Assembly: GCA_922989275.2 (NCBI GenBank)
Contig: OV277856.1
Coordinates: forward strand, 81,797,038-81,861,037
Length of the DNA stretch: 64,000 nucleotides
DNA from: Gari tellinella
Taxonomy: Eukaryota; Mollusca; Bivalvia; Cardiida; Psammobiidae
Reading direction: 5' to 3'
The notes under the pieces: generated by a model
Told to the model about the DNA's origin: nothing
Databases searched by the model: none
Seen by the model: only the letters and a program-made list of their open reading frames with translations
Position numbers and translations under genes: made by a program
In this document: piece by piece, positions 43,047-54,065 of the stretch
How positions within the stretch are numbered: position 1 is the first letter of the stretch
How the letters are laid out: every line of letters starts with the position of its first letter

Positions 43047-43280
43047 CAATGCTCCCTCTCTACAACAACATCAAATAGGAGACAAAGATTGTATGTGTTG
43101 TTCGGATGGGAATTGTTATAGGGAGTGGAAATTGGCTTACATTTGCAAACGGCTTGAATCCAGATCAGGGGCCCGTTTTACTGAACAACTTACGCAAAAA
43201 TTTTGCGTAAGTCAAAATTTTGAATTTGAATTTATATTTTTTATTATCACTTGCACGTCCTCTGATCTGGCTATTTGCAA
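43047..43280 (+). mobile_element. Damaged family S MITE abutting the previous one
   Basis: CAATGCTCCCTCTCTACAAC again, then CAAACGGCTTGAATCCAGAT as a left hairpin arm. The expected apex is replaced by other sequence that includes a small GCAAAAATTTTTGCG-like palindrome near 43190. Confidence 0.55.
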
Positions 43281-43648
43281 ACGTTTTCACATGTACACCT
43301 CATGTACCGAAAATAAGATGGATTGGTATATAGTGTTATAACAAACTTTCCAAGCAAGACTCGTATGTACAATTATTGGCTTAAGTCGATTATTACCCCT
43401 GAGAGACGTGGCACCTTCTAAAGTCGGGAATACGTTACTTTTCACAGTAGAGGCGTTTGTGATAATATAATGATGCAGATCTACATTGCGGACACTTTGG
43501 GGTCAGATAACACACCGAGTCACACGGCGTCTGACCTGACAGGCCAGTCATATTCAATAAATTGTCTGTATTTCAAAACCGCACTTCTTTTCCTTCATTT
43601 TAATGCAAACTGTGTATGGCCTTTTTTCTCTCTCTCTCTCTCCCACCC

Positions 43649-43903
43649 AGGGCTTCCATAAGTTGACATAAAAAATCCTAAGATTTCCAAATTTGCATTT
43701 TTCAAGTGCAAATTTACGAATCGTACCTTTACCTAAATAGCCTGTTTCTAGTTTTGTTGACACGTGGCTGCTTAAAGCAGGCTGGAAGTAAAGCAGAATG
43801 CGCCTTATGGTGCATTCTGCTTTACTTTCAGCCTGCTTTCAGCTACCATGTTCTAGAAAAAAATCCGAAGATTTAGGAAAAATCCGGAGAAATGGCAGCC
43901 CTG
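43649..43903 (-). mobile_element. H-family MITE 34 bp upstream of the DSL exon
   Basis: Left AGGGCTTCCATAAGTTGAC, right GAAATGGCAGCCCTG, with CCCACCC on both flanks (target duplication). Perfect-looking hairpin AAAGCAGAATGCGCC. Its right end lies 34 bp before the DSL exon acceptor. Confidence 0.75.
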
Positions 43904-43936
43904 CCCACCCCACTACTACTCCACTATATATTGCAG

Positions 43937-44058
43937 GCTGCGGGTAGAGTTAAACGTACGCTGTGATGCCCATTTCTATGGGAACGACTGTAAGAAGTAT
44001 TGTGAGCCTGATGACCAGTCATACTGTGACAATAATGGGAAGTTAGTCTGTATTCCAG
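43937..44058 (+). CDS. DSL gene: DSL-domain exon
   Basis: Acceptor TATATTGCAG, donor CCAG|GTCAGT, phases 2 to 1. It reads LRVELNVRCDAHFYGNDCKK, then YCEPDDQSYC and DNNGKLVCIPG; the sixth Cys comes from the next exon (KAC). Five cysteines plus CD.HFYG..C...C.P.DD match the Delta/Serrate/LAG-2 domain that contacts Notch. The spacings are short (8-3-7-7-5, against about 8-3-11-8-8), and the usual GW.G before the last Cys is missing. It is therefore a divergent DSL domain and Notch binding is inferred only. Confidence 0.78.
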
Positions 44059-44076
44059 GTCAGTTTAGACTAAGCG

Positions 44077-44130
44077 GGGCTGCCATTTCTCCGGATTTTC
44101 CGAAATCTTCTGATTTTAAATAGATTCTCC
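44077..44130 (+). mobile_element. Left end of an H-family MITE
   Basis: GGGGCTGCCATTTCTCCGG then TTCCGAAATCTTCTGATTTT, 19 bp after the DSL exon donor; the remainder is missing or diverged. Confidence 0.55.
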
Positions 44131-44759
44131 CGATTTACGGACTTTTTTAATTGGAGCATATTTCCCCTATTGAAATTCTATAGCTGAACATCGCTGAAGT
44201 AAAACATCTGTATATCGAGTTAGACTAATTTAGAATTTGCTGTTATGACTGTACAGAATTTAACAGTATAAATCAGAAAATAATAGTTTTAATATTGCAA
44301 TCAACAAAGATATATTTGTGGAATAATAGCTTAAAACGTTTCGTTTCCATACGACCTAAACACAACTAACCAGCTAGGGTATTATATACATGTATTTCCA
44401 ATTGTTTGAAATGTGATACATGTAATTAGAAGTTTGATTACGTCACCACAGCAAGCAATGTTGAGTCTGCACACCAATGGAGAAAGGTTGACACTGCCGA
44501 TATTTTTCTTGAAATTGTCTTGAGCCCAGGGTCCAGGGCTATTTAAAGCGTTTGAGTTGAGTCTAAGATCTTTCTCAAACATTTGATTGGTCAGATTTGA
44601 GTAAAAGCACAACTCGGACCAATGAAATGCTAACTGAGAACGATCTCAGATTCAACCCAAACGTTTTATAACTTTAGGGCCTATCATTTGGTTTGCACCC
44701 AAACTACCATACATAACACATGTATCTTCGTCATACTAACTCTAACCTGCCATGCTTAG

Positions 44760-45056
44760 GTAAAGCGTGCGATCCCAACAAAACACCGCGCACACCTAAA
44801 CCAACCACACCTACCACTTCAACTTCAACACCAACGACAACTGCTATCATAACACGGCGCTCAACAGAGACTACATCAATCGCCACTGCAACGCTTCATT
44901 CAACAAGGACGTCTTCAAGTTCAACAACGACAAACAGGAGTACTACGACCACAGCACCATCATCTAGTGACAAACAGACTGTGGTTGCACCAAACAGCAC
45001 AACTAACAATGCAAGCATTGTCTGTTTTCTCCAAAATTATACCGAAAACAATACAG
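44760..45056 (+). CDS. DSL gene: Thr/Ser-rich stalk exon
   Basis: Acceptor CATGCTTAG, donor ACAG|GTATGC, phases 1 to 1. It begins GKACDPNKTPRTPKPTTPTT, supplying the sixth DSL cysteine, and continues as a mucin-like run of about 60 residues dominated by Thr and Ser. It closes with ASIVCFLQNYTENNTG, containing N-glycosylation motifs. No EGF repeat follows the DSL domain, unlike Delta or Jagged. The composition predicts an extended O-glycosylated spacer outside the cell. Confidence 0.75.
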
Positions 45057-45261
45057 GTATGCTAAAGACATCATTCTTGGTATACTATTCTCTTATGTCT
45101 ACATTTGGAGACGATAGACTATGCCTTGATTTTTCATTAGGGTTATTCTGAAATTAAGAGGATATGCAACGAAAACCAACGACAAAATCAATTTGTATAC
45201 ATGTTTTTCCGTTTTATTTTGGAAAATAATGCACGCTAAATGATATGTGGATATTATATTT

Positions 45262-45400
45262 TTTTATTATACCAGATTTATATAGCGCTCTTTTCACACA
45301 GGGGTTGTGCGTTCAAAAGCTCGTATCTATGTGATGTGCGAAGCTTAGACATAATGGAAGAGAGTAAACCCCATCACTAACGATATTTAAGATACTTTGA
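45262..45400 (+). repeat. Copy of the ACCAGATTTATATAGCGCTC repeat
   Basis: ATTATACCAGATTTATATAG, CGCTCTTTTCACACAGGGG and TTGTGCGTTCAAAAGC recur exactly at 52790-52848. Within an intron of the DSL gene. Confidence 0.65.
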
Positions 45401-45550
45401 TATAAATCTAAATCCAAATGGTGTAACAAGTGATATAAATTATCACACAAAGATTCCATATTATGTACAAATACATGTAGTTATTAATTAGATAATGTAA
45501 GTGTTTCGCAAACAAATACTAGTTAACACTAACGATGATGTACATTGAAG

Positions 45551-45695
45551 GGGTATACGAGTTGTCCATTTCAAAGGCCACTGACCTCGCCAATGTTCAA
45601 GCCCATCTTGTGTCTGGCATTGCCACGGTGTTGTCTCTGAACACCTCGGAAATACAGGTGAACTCCAGTGTTCTACGAGATACCGACACAGAAAG
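45551..45695 (+). CDS. DSL gene: possible SEA-like exon (first half)
   Basis: Acceptor ATTGAAG (weak pyrimidine tract), donor GAAAG|GTTCGT, phases 1 to 2. It reads VYELSISKATDLANVQAHLV, then SGIATVLSLNTSEIQVNSSV and LRDTDTER. The alternation (hydrophobic strand, helix with a small-residue GIA..L motif, then I.V.S) looks like a SEA-type juxtamembrane domain. That fits its place between a mucin stalk and a transmembrane helix, but the family is not certain. An alternative donor CAG|GTGAAC at 45656 would break the phase of the next exon. Confidence 0.55.
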
Positions 45696-46119
45696 GTTCG
45701 TACTCAGATCTCGTTGGACAAAAATAATGTCAACCAATTACTTCACTCATGAAACAGAAGTGTTTGGTTTTATTAAACATAAATCTTCTGTCAGTCTGCC
45801 TAATCTCAATGACCCCTAAGGCAAAACAAATGTAGACCCTGGTATCAGTCTACTCTATTTGCCACTGTATATATTTAAGTGTACAAAATGCATTCGTGGG
45901 TAAAACAAATGGTAAATTTACCTTATCATTTTCAATCTTACGTCCATTTTGTTCTTCTTTGAATGCAGCTAAAAGGGCGTTATATGTCACGGGGAAGCAA
46001 AAGGGGTCCATATTCAAATAAAATTAACAGACCACAAGATGATAATTGTATCTATATATATGTTACAGAGATAACGTGTAATCAGGGAACTTTTAGTGGT
46101 AATAGTGCGCTCGCATTTG

Positions 46120-46350
46120 CTCTACGGCGGCCGCAGAAACGTGAAATCGAGATAATCTTACGGCGGGCGTAGAGATTCTATGGCGGCCGTGCGGCCGTAC
46201 GGCAGTCGCACTGCGTATCCCAATATTTTACAGGCCGTAGAGCTCGCCGTAGAATTATAACGCGGAGTTATAACATTTTTTTCATTTCTACGGCGGCCGT
46301 AGAAACACACGCCGCAGAGTGGTTCTACGGCTGCCATACGGTCGCAGTAC
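46120..46350. repeat. GC-rich GGCGGCCGTA tracts at the left edge of copy B
   Basis: Degenerate, partly self-complementary units (CTACGGCGGCCGCAG, GGCGGCCGTGCGGCCGTACG, TTCTACGGCGGCCGTAG). They straddle the boundary where homology to copy A begins (46279). Confidence 0.6.
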
Positions 46351-46574
46351 GGCCAAACTCAATGGTCAATTTTCCTATTGTGCATTTGTACTTTTGTTCA
46401 TATATGTAAAACATGTATACTATCTAAAAATGGATTTAGATGTTCTTAAATGCTGCCCAAATGTGTCCTTTGAGTTCATGGTGTTGTTGGACTGATATTA
46501 GTTGTGTGAACATGTAGCAAAACCAAGTTGTGTAGCAGGAGCAGCATTTTGGTTGCATAGTATCTGGTGGGACT

Positions 46575-46820
46575 TCCACGGCTGTCGTACGGCGGCCGTA
46601 CGGTCGCCGTGCTGTCACCGTACGGCAGCCGCACGGCGACCGTACGGTTGCCGCAGGTTTTTTAACGCCACAAAAATAAAATCTCGCCGCGCGGCAGCCG
46701 CAGCAAATGTGAGCGCAACACACGGCGGCCGTGGGAATTCTGCGGCGGCCGGGGAATTGCTACTCGCCGTAGAAATGATTAGCTGTGCGGCCGCCGTACG
46801 GCAGCCGCAGCAAATGTGAG
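46575..46820. repeat. GC-rich CCGTACGG tract (copy B)
   Basis: Counterpart of 6150-6390 with the same CCGTACGG, CGGCCGTACGG and GCAGCCGCA units and a few changes. Confidence 0.65.
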
Positions 46821-48048
46821 CAAGGCATTACGCATAATCACTGGGCGTTTTAGGGACTTTATGAAATGTTCCCTTTTTCATCAAATAAATAGATTTGTTT
46901 AAAACATCAAGCTTTCTTGAACTATCATGGTCTAATGAATGTTCATACAAGTTTCTCGCACAATTAAATAAAAACAAGTGAACAGTGTACATATAAGCCA
47001 GGACCATAAAAAACCAAAACATCCGTCTTGTTAATAAGGTTAACAAAATATTTCATAGCGTGGTACTTAATTGCCTTTGAACTTAATGAACTAAACAAGG
47101 CAAGATGCTTTCCTTTATCCAAAAATAACTGCCAAATATTTATTAAAAAATCAGCGAAAAGCTTCAAAATTACGCCTTTTCCCTGGAAGATTTAGGGTTT
47201 TCGTGAAATTCATGATTTTTCAGTGATTTCATGTACTCCCTGATTTCACGTTATCCCTGTAATATACATTTGTATATACCTATTATATAACACTCCGTAC
47301 ACGTGTCATTTGAAGCGCTGTGTCTTATCTTGAACCAAACTGTTTGACACTCATTACGATATTTCTTTATTTAGTTAACATAGAATTTAAATTTGAGCAA
47401 TAAAAGCAGATGGCGAATGTTTAAGAGCAGATGACGCCACGGTAGCGATATGAAGGATTTAACTCTTTCCTCCCTGAAACTTTAAATGGAAAATTCCAGT
47501 TTCCATTTTAGTCTAGTCCATTTCTGACTTTTAAGGGTTGTTTTTGTCAATGTTTGGCATTATGACAAACAGTGAAGACCCTGATCAGAGGGCTCCTTTC
47601 GGAGCCCTCTGATCAGGGTCTTCACTGTTTGCATAGGACAAGTGTACTATTCACATGTACACTGTTTGAAAAGCACGCCAATATGCGGGACTAGGGTTCA
47701 AAGAGTTAAGCAGATTGACAGCTAAATTAGGATAGCTTTGTTACGACCCATCTTAAAATAAAGTTGCACTTTGAAATAATTATTTCAAAACGGGTTTAAA
47801 ATTTATTTCAATATGCATTTTTCATAAGAAGCAGCATCGTAACCCGTTTTGAAATAAAGTTGTACTTTGAAATAATTATTTCAAAGTGGTTTGATTTTTT
47901 TTTAGTTTCAAGTTATACAAGGAGGAGAATTGCAACCTATTTTGAAATAAAATTGCAAATCAAAACAAAATGACTGAGTAATTTTCACCGTCAAAAATTG
48001 GTAAAACAGATTGCGCTCGCACAAATAAATTTTCAACCCGTTTTGAAA

Positions 48049-48056
48049 TACATGTA
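48049..48056. other. Excision scar TACATGTA of a family P MITE
   Basis: Copy A has TA-CA...TG-TA with a 206-bp element; copy B has the same flanks joined as TACATGTA, that is both TA target copies plus two bases from each element end. This is the standard Tc1-type footprint. Confidence 0.8.
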
Positions 48057-48149
48057 CATGTAATTTTTTCAAAGTGCATCTTTATTTCAAAACGGGTTGT
48101 AGCATAGCTTGTACATGATTACACATAACCTTTTACGTATGTATTTCAG

Positions 48150-48267
48150 AGTATATCATATGATGTTTTACAAGACTGCCAGCCACCAGGCTATAGACAC
48201 GACAATCTCGGGCCCTGTGGTCAGGAGTCTCTGTCGCTCAAGATCAGCCCTGCTAAAAACAAGAAAG
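48150..48267 (+). CDS. DSL gene: exon 5 (membrane-proximal)
   Basis: Acceptor GTATTTCAG, donor AAAG|GTATTT, phases 2 to 0. It reads VYHMMFYKTASHQAIDTTIS, then GPVVRSLCRSRSALLKTRK. This frame was chosen because it alone joins exon 4 and the transmembrane exon without a stop; another open frame beginning SISYDVLQDC does not. It may complete the SEA-like module begun in exon 4. The copy in segment A is 10809-10926. Confidence 0.55.
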
Positions 48268-49391
48268 GTATTTATAAAAAAGGAAACTATATTCAAACAC
48301 CGTTGTAACTGTACCCCATGTGATTCTGGGGCATGTCATCTTGGTGAACTAGCAGAAAAGAACGGAAAGATGGACCATTGCCATAGTCTGGCATGATACA
48401 GTAGAAGGCTGCCAAACGGTTACATAGCCTTTTGAGTGATTCGATTGACGGATAACCCCATCATAAAGTGGTGTATTTGTACGTCAGTCTAAGTACTGAA
48501 AAAAATGTTAAAATCCAGAATATTTGTAGCTCTGGTATTCTGGTTCAAACTTCTAGATCAATACCTCATATTTTTAGATCGTGTAAATGAGGTGTTGATC
48601 TGGAAACTTGTCTCCTGAAGTCCCGATATGACTAAAATACTATTAAAGCGACCTAAACAACAACCCAAAAGTCCAGTAGAGCGTTGATTCCGGCAAGGTG
48701 GATATTGTATAACTTATAAAATTACTGATCCTCTCAATAGGAGTTGAACTACCAAGAATAAACAAAAGCTACGTTTACTTTACTTTTACTTTACTTAAAT
48801 ATGTACTGATGATCTCAATCGAAAAGCTTGGCAAAAAGATCAGACACAGTTATGAAGTATTTTACTTACCTTATATGATGAAGATGTGTCATGACTTGGC
48901 ATTTATCGTCCTGGCAAAATATCTGTTTTGATAAAAATAAGGCCGAGCCTCTGTTTAGCGTCCAAAATGGAGGTGGATTTGGTGTACTATAGAGAGATGT
49001 CCGCTTAAATCTGGACAGACGTAATGAGTTACTCTCGTCCAGCACTAAGCACGGACTTACGTGAAGAGACCACAATGTGCCTTTACTGAATACAATAGTC
49101 AGTCACTTTACACACGTTTAACATTTAAAATTCAAATGAATGTGAACGTGTTTTATAAAGACACTTGCCATCCATTTACAAAAATACATCTATCAGACCA
49201 AATCTGGTCTTTAGTCTCTGTAAACATACACATTTCCTTAAACTTTCTGGCAATATTGTCATTCGTGGGGGCCTTTTTGGACGATCTTGGATATTGTTAC
49301 TTTAACGGCTATTATGAAGCTGTATTTTCATAGTGAACTGTACGACAGTCATTATCAAAACTAGTATATTATATGTCTACAATTTTGTCAG

Positions 49392-49501
49392 ATTGTGCCC
49401 GAAAACACTGGTGGAAGTGATACGGCTCTGATAGCCGGACTAGTTTCTGCAGTACTACTTACAGGAGGCCTCGCACCTGCCTTATTCTTCCTATACCGCA
49501 G
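49392..49501 (+). CDS. DSL gene: transmembrane exon
   Basis: Acceptor TTTGTCAG, donor CGCAG|GTACAT, phases 0 to 2. IVPENTGGSDTALIAGLVSA leads into VLLTGGLAPALFFLYR, a single hydrophobic helix of about 22 residues. The next exon adds RRKCRR, a stop-transfer signal, so the predicted topology is type I with the DSL domain outside. The frame is identical to the segment A copy at 12069-12178. Confidence 0.75.
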
Positions 49502-50158
49502 GTACATCATGTCTAAGGGAGTTTTCCGAAATCTTCGGATTTTTATCCTACAAAAATGGTGTAGCTTAAAGCAGGCTGAAAGTAATGCGCATTCTGATTT
49601 ACTTTCAATCTGATTTAAGTTGTCATAAGCTTTCAAAACTAGAAACAGACTATGGAGTAAAGGGCTAAAGGTACAATTCGCAAAATAGAACATTTGGAAA
49701 TATTAGGATATTTCATTATCAACTTATGGCAGCCCTGTCGTTCACTTTTACTTTTGCCACAAAAAAACCCCCAACCCACACACACCCTCTCCCCTACAAA
49801 CAAAAAGCAGGGCTGTCATTTCTCCGGATTTTTCCTAAGTATTCGGATTTTATCCTAGCAGATCGTAGCCTAAAACAGGCTGAAAGTAAAGCAGAATGCG
49901 CCTTCAGGCGCATTCTGCATTACTTTCAACCTTTTTTAAACAGTCATGTGTCTTCAAAACAAGAAACAGACTATAGGGTAAATAAAAGGTACGATTAGTA
50001 AAATTGCGCCTGAAAATTTGAAATCTTAGGATTTTTATGATCGACTTATGGAAGCCCTGAAAAAGAAAAAAGAAAAACCCTTGAAAGTAAGATACAAGTG
50101 TACTATAATTTCCTATTTCAAGCTGATCACCACACTCTCTTTTTATGATTTTCTGCAG

Positions 50159-50219
50159 GAAGTGTAGACGGTCACAGGTAGCTGATGGTGACACTGAAAC
50201 AATTAGCAACAAGACGTAG
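50159..50219 (+). CDS. DSL gene: last coding exon, short cytoplasmic tail
   Basis: Acceptor TTTTCTGCAG. With the phase-2 codon completed, it reads KCRRSQVADGDTETISNKT and TAG at 50217-50219. A tail of about 20 residues with no recognisable signalling motif. Polyadenylation signal not identified. The A copy (12837-12897) differs by one residue. Confidence 0.65.
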
Positions 50220-51943
50220 ACACACTTCAACCAATGGCGGATCTACACGCCCTGTATACGCACAATACCGCCTTCTGTATTTTGTGTAAATAACATTGGA
50301 TGTGACGTAGACTACTACTAGTCTGATAAAAATCCTATTTGTAATCGTTAAAGTTGTGAAACTTTGGACAGATAAAGAAGGGCTGCCATTTCTCCGGATT
50401 TTTCCTAAATCTTCGGATTTTTTTTCCAGTTTGTAGTAGCTTAAAGCAGACTGAAAGTAAAGCAGAATGCGCCTTTAGGCGCATTCTGCTTTACTTACAG
50501 CCTGCTTTAAGTAGTCGCATGCCATCAAAACTAGAAACAGGCTATGGGGTAAAGGTAGGATTCTTAAAAGCGCACTTGAAAAATGCAAATTTGGAAATCT
50601 TAGGATCGTTCATGCCAACTTATGGTAGCCCTGGATAAAGTGCTGTAGTTATCCTAAAATTTCAACTAATTGCTTTTAACCCAGTAATTTGTCCAAACTG
50701 CACGACAAACAATGCTACCTCGGGAGCAGTCTGATGAAGATATACACTGTTTGCTCAGGCCTGTTTGTCCATATATTTAGGGTCATTACAGGTAGATAAT
50801 CTGATTTCGATATGTGTAACTTGTTCCTGCTACGAGTCTAGCTAGATCATGTAATTATGGAAGTCTGTATGAATAAACGGGAAAATGATCATTAAAAAAT
50901 TTGGATTCGAGAACAGTTTCGGGGCAACACCACGAGGTAAAACCTCTTGGGTCTGGTAAGGCCAAATAAAAAATACCCTTGTTTCCTATTACATGCTCAA
51001 AAAAAAAAAATAGGGACGGACGGTAGGAAAATCTTTTTTTTTAATTTTTTTTTTTTTTAATAAAAACATACAATAATTACATTTAACTTTCTGATGAAGA
51101 ATTTATTATTATCATACGAAAACGTATGAATACATTCTATTGTGCAGAACCCTGGGTTGTACATAAAAACCTTATACATATATCCATTCAAATTGTTGAT
51201 TTTATTGATAGGTCCCATTACCAAAATTATCATGTTAAATGCGGCATTGATATGTGCTGGCTGCATGCTGAATGTGTCAATGGTTAACTGACTTGCATAT
51301 CATATCTTCAAGAAAGCTACTTTATGACAGATTTAGAGCAAAGTTCACTTCAATATTTGCTAAATCTTATTTAAAATTAAAGTTTTAAAACACTTAAACG
51401 TCTATAAATTAGTTTTTTAAACAATTTAACGGAGAATATTTTCTATTACACGCTCCTCAAAAAACGATTGTCGCAAAAATGACCGACATTTACCTACACA
51501 TTTTTCGAAAAGTGATAAGTTATGGGTCGGGGGAAAAACCTAGGGTCGGTCGGGTTACCGGAAACACATGTTCTTTTTTATTTGGTCTACTATGTAGCTC
51601 TTTTTCCACGTTTTAAGTCCGAGAACAATCACAATGTAGCTCGCGTTTCTACTAACATTACATATTACCGGACAGTATCCGGGTCCCGGACAACGCAGCA
51701 ACAAACCATATTTTTGTCCCATGTATCATTTTGTACCCACGACATGACGCTTTCGTGCAAGTTTTTCTAAAATAAGTATGACCAGGGCTCATTTTGACAC
51801 AAATCCAAGTGACCATGGTGACCTGGCTTCAAATGTAAACATTTTAGCACACCAAAATGTTCAATGTCCAGGATCTCTGTAATTTTTTCATGCCTACAAT
51901 ATTGAGCTCTGCTAACATATGGCGGGTAGGCATCGGTAGTATT

Positions 51944-52157
51944 CAGTGCTGCCATTTTCCGGATTTTTCCTAAGTATTCGGATTTTTATCCTAACAGATC
52001 GTAGCGTTAAGGCGCATTCTGTTTTACTTTCAACCTGTTTTAAGCAGTGATGTATCTTCAAACAAGAAACAGGCTATGCGGTAAAGGTACGATTGGTAAA
52101 ACTGCGTCTGAAAAATTGAAATCTAAGGATTTTTATGATCAACTTATGGCAGCCCTG
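51944..52157 (+). mobile_element. H-family MITE with deleted hairpin arm
   Basis: CAGTGCTGCCATTTTCCGG left, CTTATGGCAGCCCTG right, AGTATT on both flanks. The left arm of the hairpin is missing (GATCGTAGCGTTAAGGCGC). Confidence 0.65.
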
Positions 52158-52789
52158 AGTATTGGCTCAGACCCCTCATGGGTACCCATTTTAACCCCTG
52201 AGTAGAGACTAGAGAGGAGCAATTAGCGGTGCATATCTTGCTCAAGAACATTCCTGTACATCATCAGGGTTCAGAAAAATCCACTAGTCAGGCCGCTTGG
52301 ACGGTGGGGGATAGATCTCATGACCTCTGGTACCGTAGATGAGTACGTTACCACTTGACTTCTACCACCGTAAATTAAAATGTTTTAAAATTCTGCAGTA
52401 AACACAAAACAATCATAAAAGTGTTACGCGGCCACTTGAAAATGTACAAATAGCAGTGTTTGATACATGTTATTGCTTAATACCTGTAGGACAAAAGTAA
52501 AGCAGATGGCGCATAAATCTTTTCATTGGAGTAGTTGATTCATTTCCACAGCAAGAAACTGTATTATAGTATGAGGTAGCTTTCAGTGGGTTTTTTTCAC
52601 CACTTTTGGAATAAGTTAGTACCCCTCCAATTGGGCGTAACGGCGTAAAATACTTAATTTTTGGGGGAAAATTGAGTCGTAAAAAGCTCATTTTTTGGGA
52701 AAAAATTGTGCCGTGAAATGGGAACAGGTCCCTCAAAAAAACACTGGTTTGACAGTGTTTAAACGATGATCGATTATTTCCGATTATTG

Positions 52790-53418
52790 ATTATTATACC
52801 AGATTTATATAGCGCTCTTTTCACACAGGGGTTGTGCGTTCAAAAGCGCTTTACATGAAATAACATAAATGTACCTTCAAATCGAGAAAAGACAAAATAA
52901 CTACAATTAGATCTGAAATAAAACATGAATAAACATATAAGAGACAGTCCCTAAAACGGCGATCACATTACCCCCATCAATCAGCAATGAACCGACCGGC
53001 TAAAGATTGCCGACTGATATAAATAATGGTAGAGAGCCCCATGCAGGCTATCAACAATTGATTGAAAGTGATCATTCGATAGAGTTTAGAGAATAGATAA
53101 TAAAATCAAATAATTGATTTATTGAAATAATGAATTTTATTCTAAAAGCGCTTTACATGAAATAACATAAATGTACCTACAAATCGATAACAGACAAAAT
53201 AACTACAATTAGATCTGAAATAAAACATAAATAAACATATAAGAGACAGTCCCTAAAACGGCGATCACATTACCCCCATCAATCAGCAATGAACCGACCG
53301 GCTAAAGATTGCCGACTGATATAAATAATGGTAGAGCGCCCAATGCAGGCTATCAACAATTGATTGAAAGTGATCATTCGATAGAGTTTAGAGAATAGAT
53401 AATAATGCATTTTATTCT
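52790..53418 (+). repeat. ~300-bp unit repeated twice (AAAGCGCTTTACATG)
   Basis: Begins ACCAGATTTATATAGCGCTC. The block from AAAAGCGCTTTACATGAAAT through GATAGAGTTTAGAGAATAG occurs at about 52843-53101 and again at 53144-53403 with few changes. No ORF. Confidence 0.7.
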
Positions 53419-54065
53419 ATTCTAAGTAAAATAGCAATGTTTGTATTAAAGGCAGAATACTACGGAAATGTGCGTCTAAAACGCGCAATTTCTTATATGT
53501 GTGCATTTTCTATGTATTATTAAAATTAGTGAAATCGCGTGTAAGAAGCCTGGCATATGTCCCCACTTGGTAAAGAATCCTACGTGTCAAATTCTTATCT
53601 TGTTGGTTTACATTTTAAGCGGGTTTGTTTACAAATAAGACTAACGGTTTGGTTCGTAGGATTGCGTAAAGGTCATGTGATTAGTACGAAGCGCGGCGAT
53701 AATTCATATACACTGTGTGACGTCATACGAACCAAGCCGGAACATTTCCGTTATGATTCGTCTTCGATCGAATGTCAACAAAACAGATTTAAAAGTCAAT
53801 TTGTTTCCACCAATTTCACGGGTTTGTAAGCAATGTTGCCTCCATAATCATCGGGCATTACTTCATTTTATAGGTTTAGATTACGAATGTGCCTACATTT
53901 TCAGGTTTTAAAATTGCGGGATTTTGGCAATTTGACAGTTATGTTGGGATTTTAATCTTCAGATGTGCAATTAAAGTCAAAAAAATATAATCTGATTTTT
54001 TTATTGTCAACTTTAAGATTTTAGTTACTAAATTTATATTAAAATTTAAATTTCTCTTTTTTTTT

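Larger units (their letters stand above)
46279..51656 (+). repeat. Segmental duplication copy B
   Basis: Counterpart of 5847-14365. It lies inside and downstream of the DSL gene and contains its last three coding exons, which continue in phase from exon 4 at 45551-45695. It lacks the 2.9 kb element and the family P MITE present in A. Includes copies of the T1 MITE (47459-47709), foldback (47734-48109), three H MITEs (49518-49737, 49808-50059, 50378-50632) and the GGCCAAAT element (50958-51590). Confidence 0.85.

Noticed and set aside
44382..44612. Minus-strand ORF of 76 codons in the DSL gene intron
   Set aside because: No domain, lies antisense in an intron, random-like composition.
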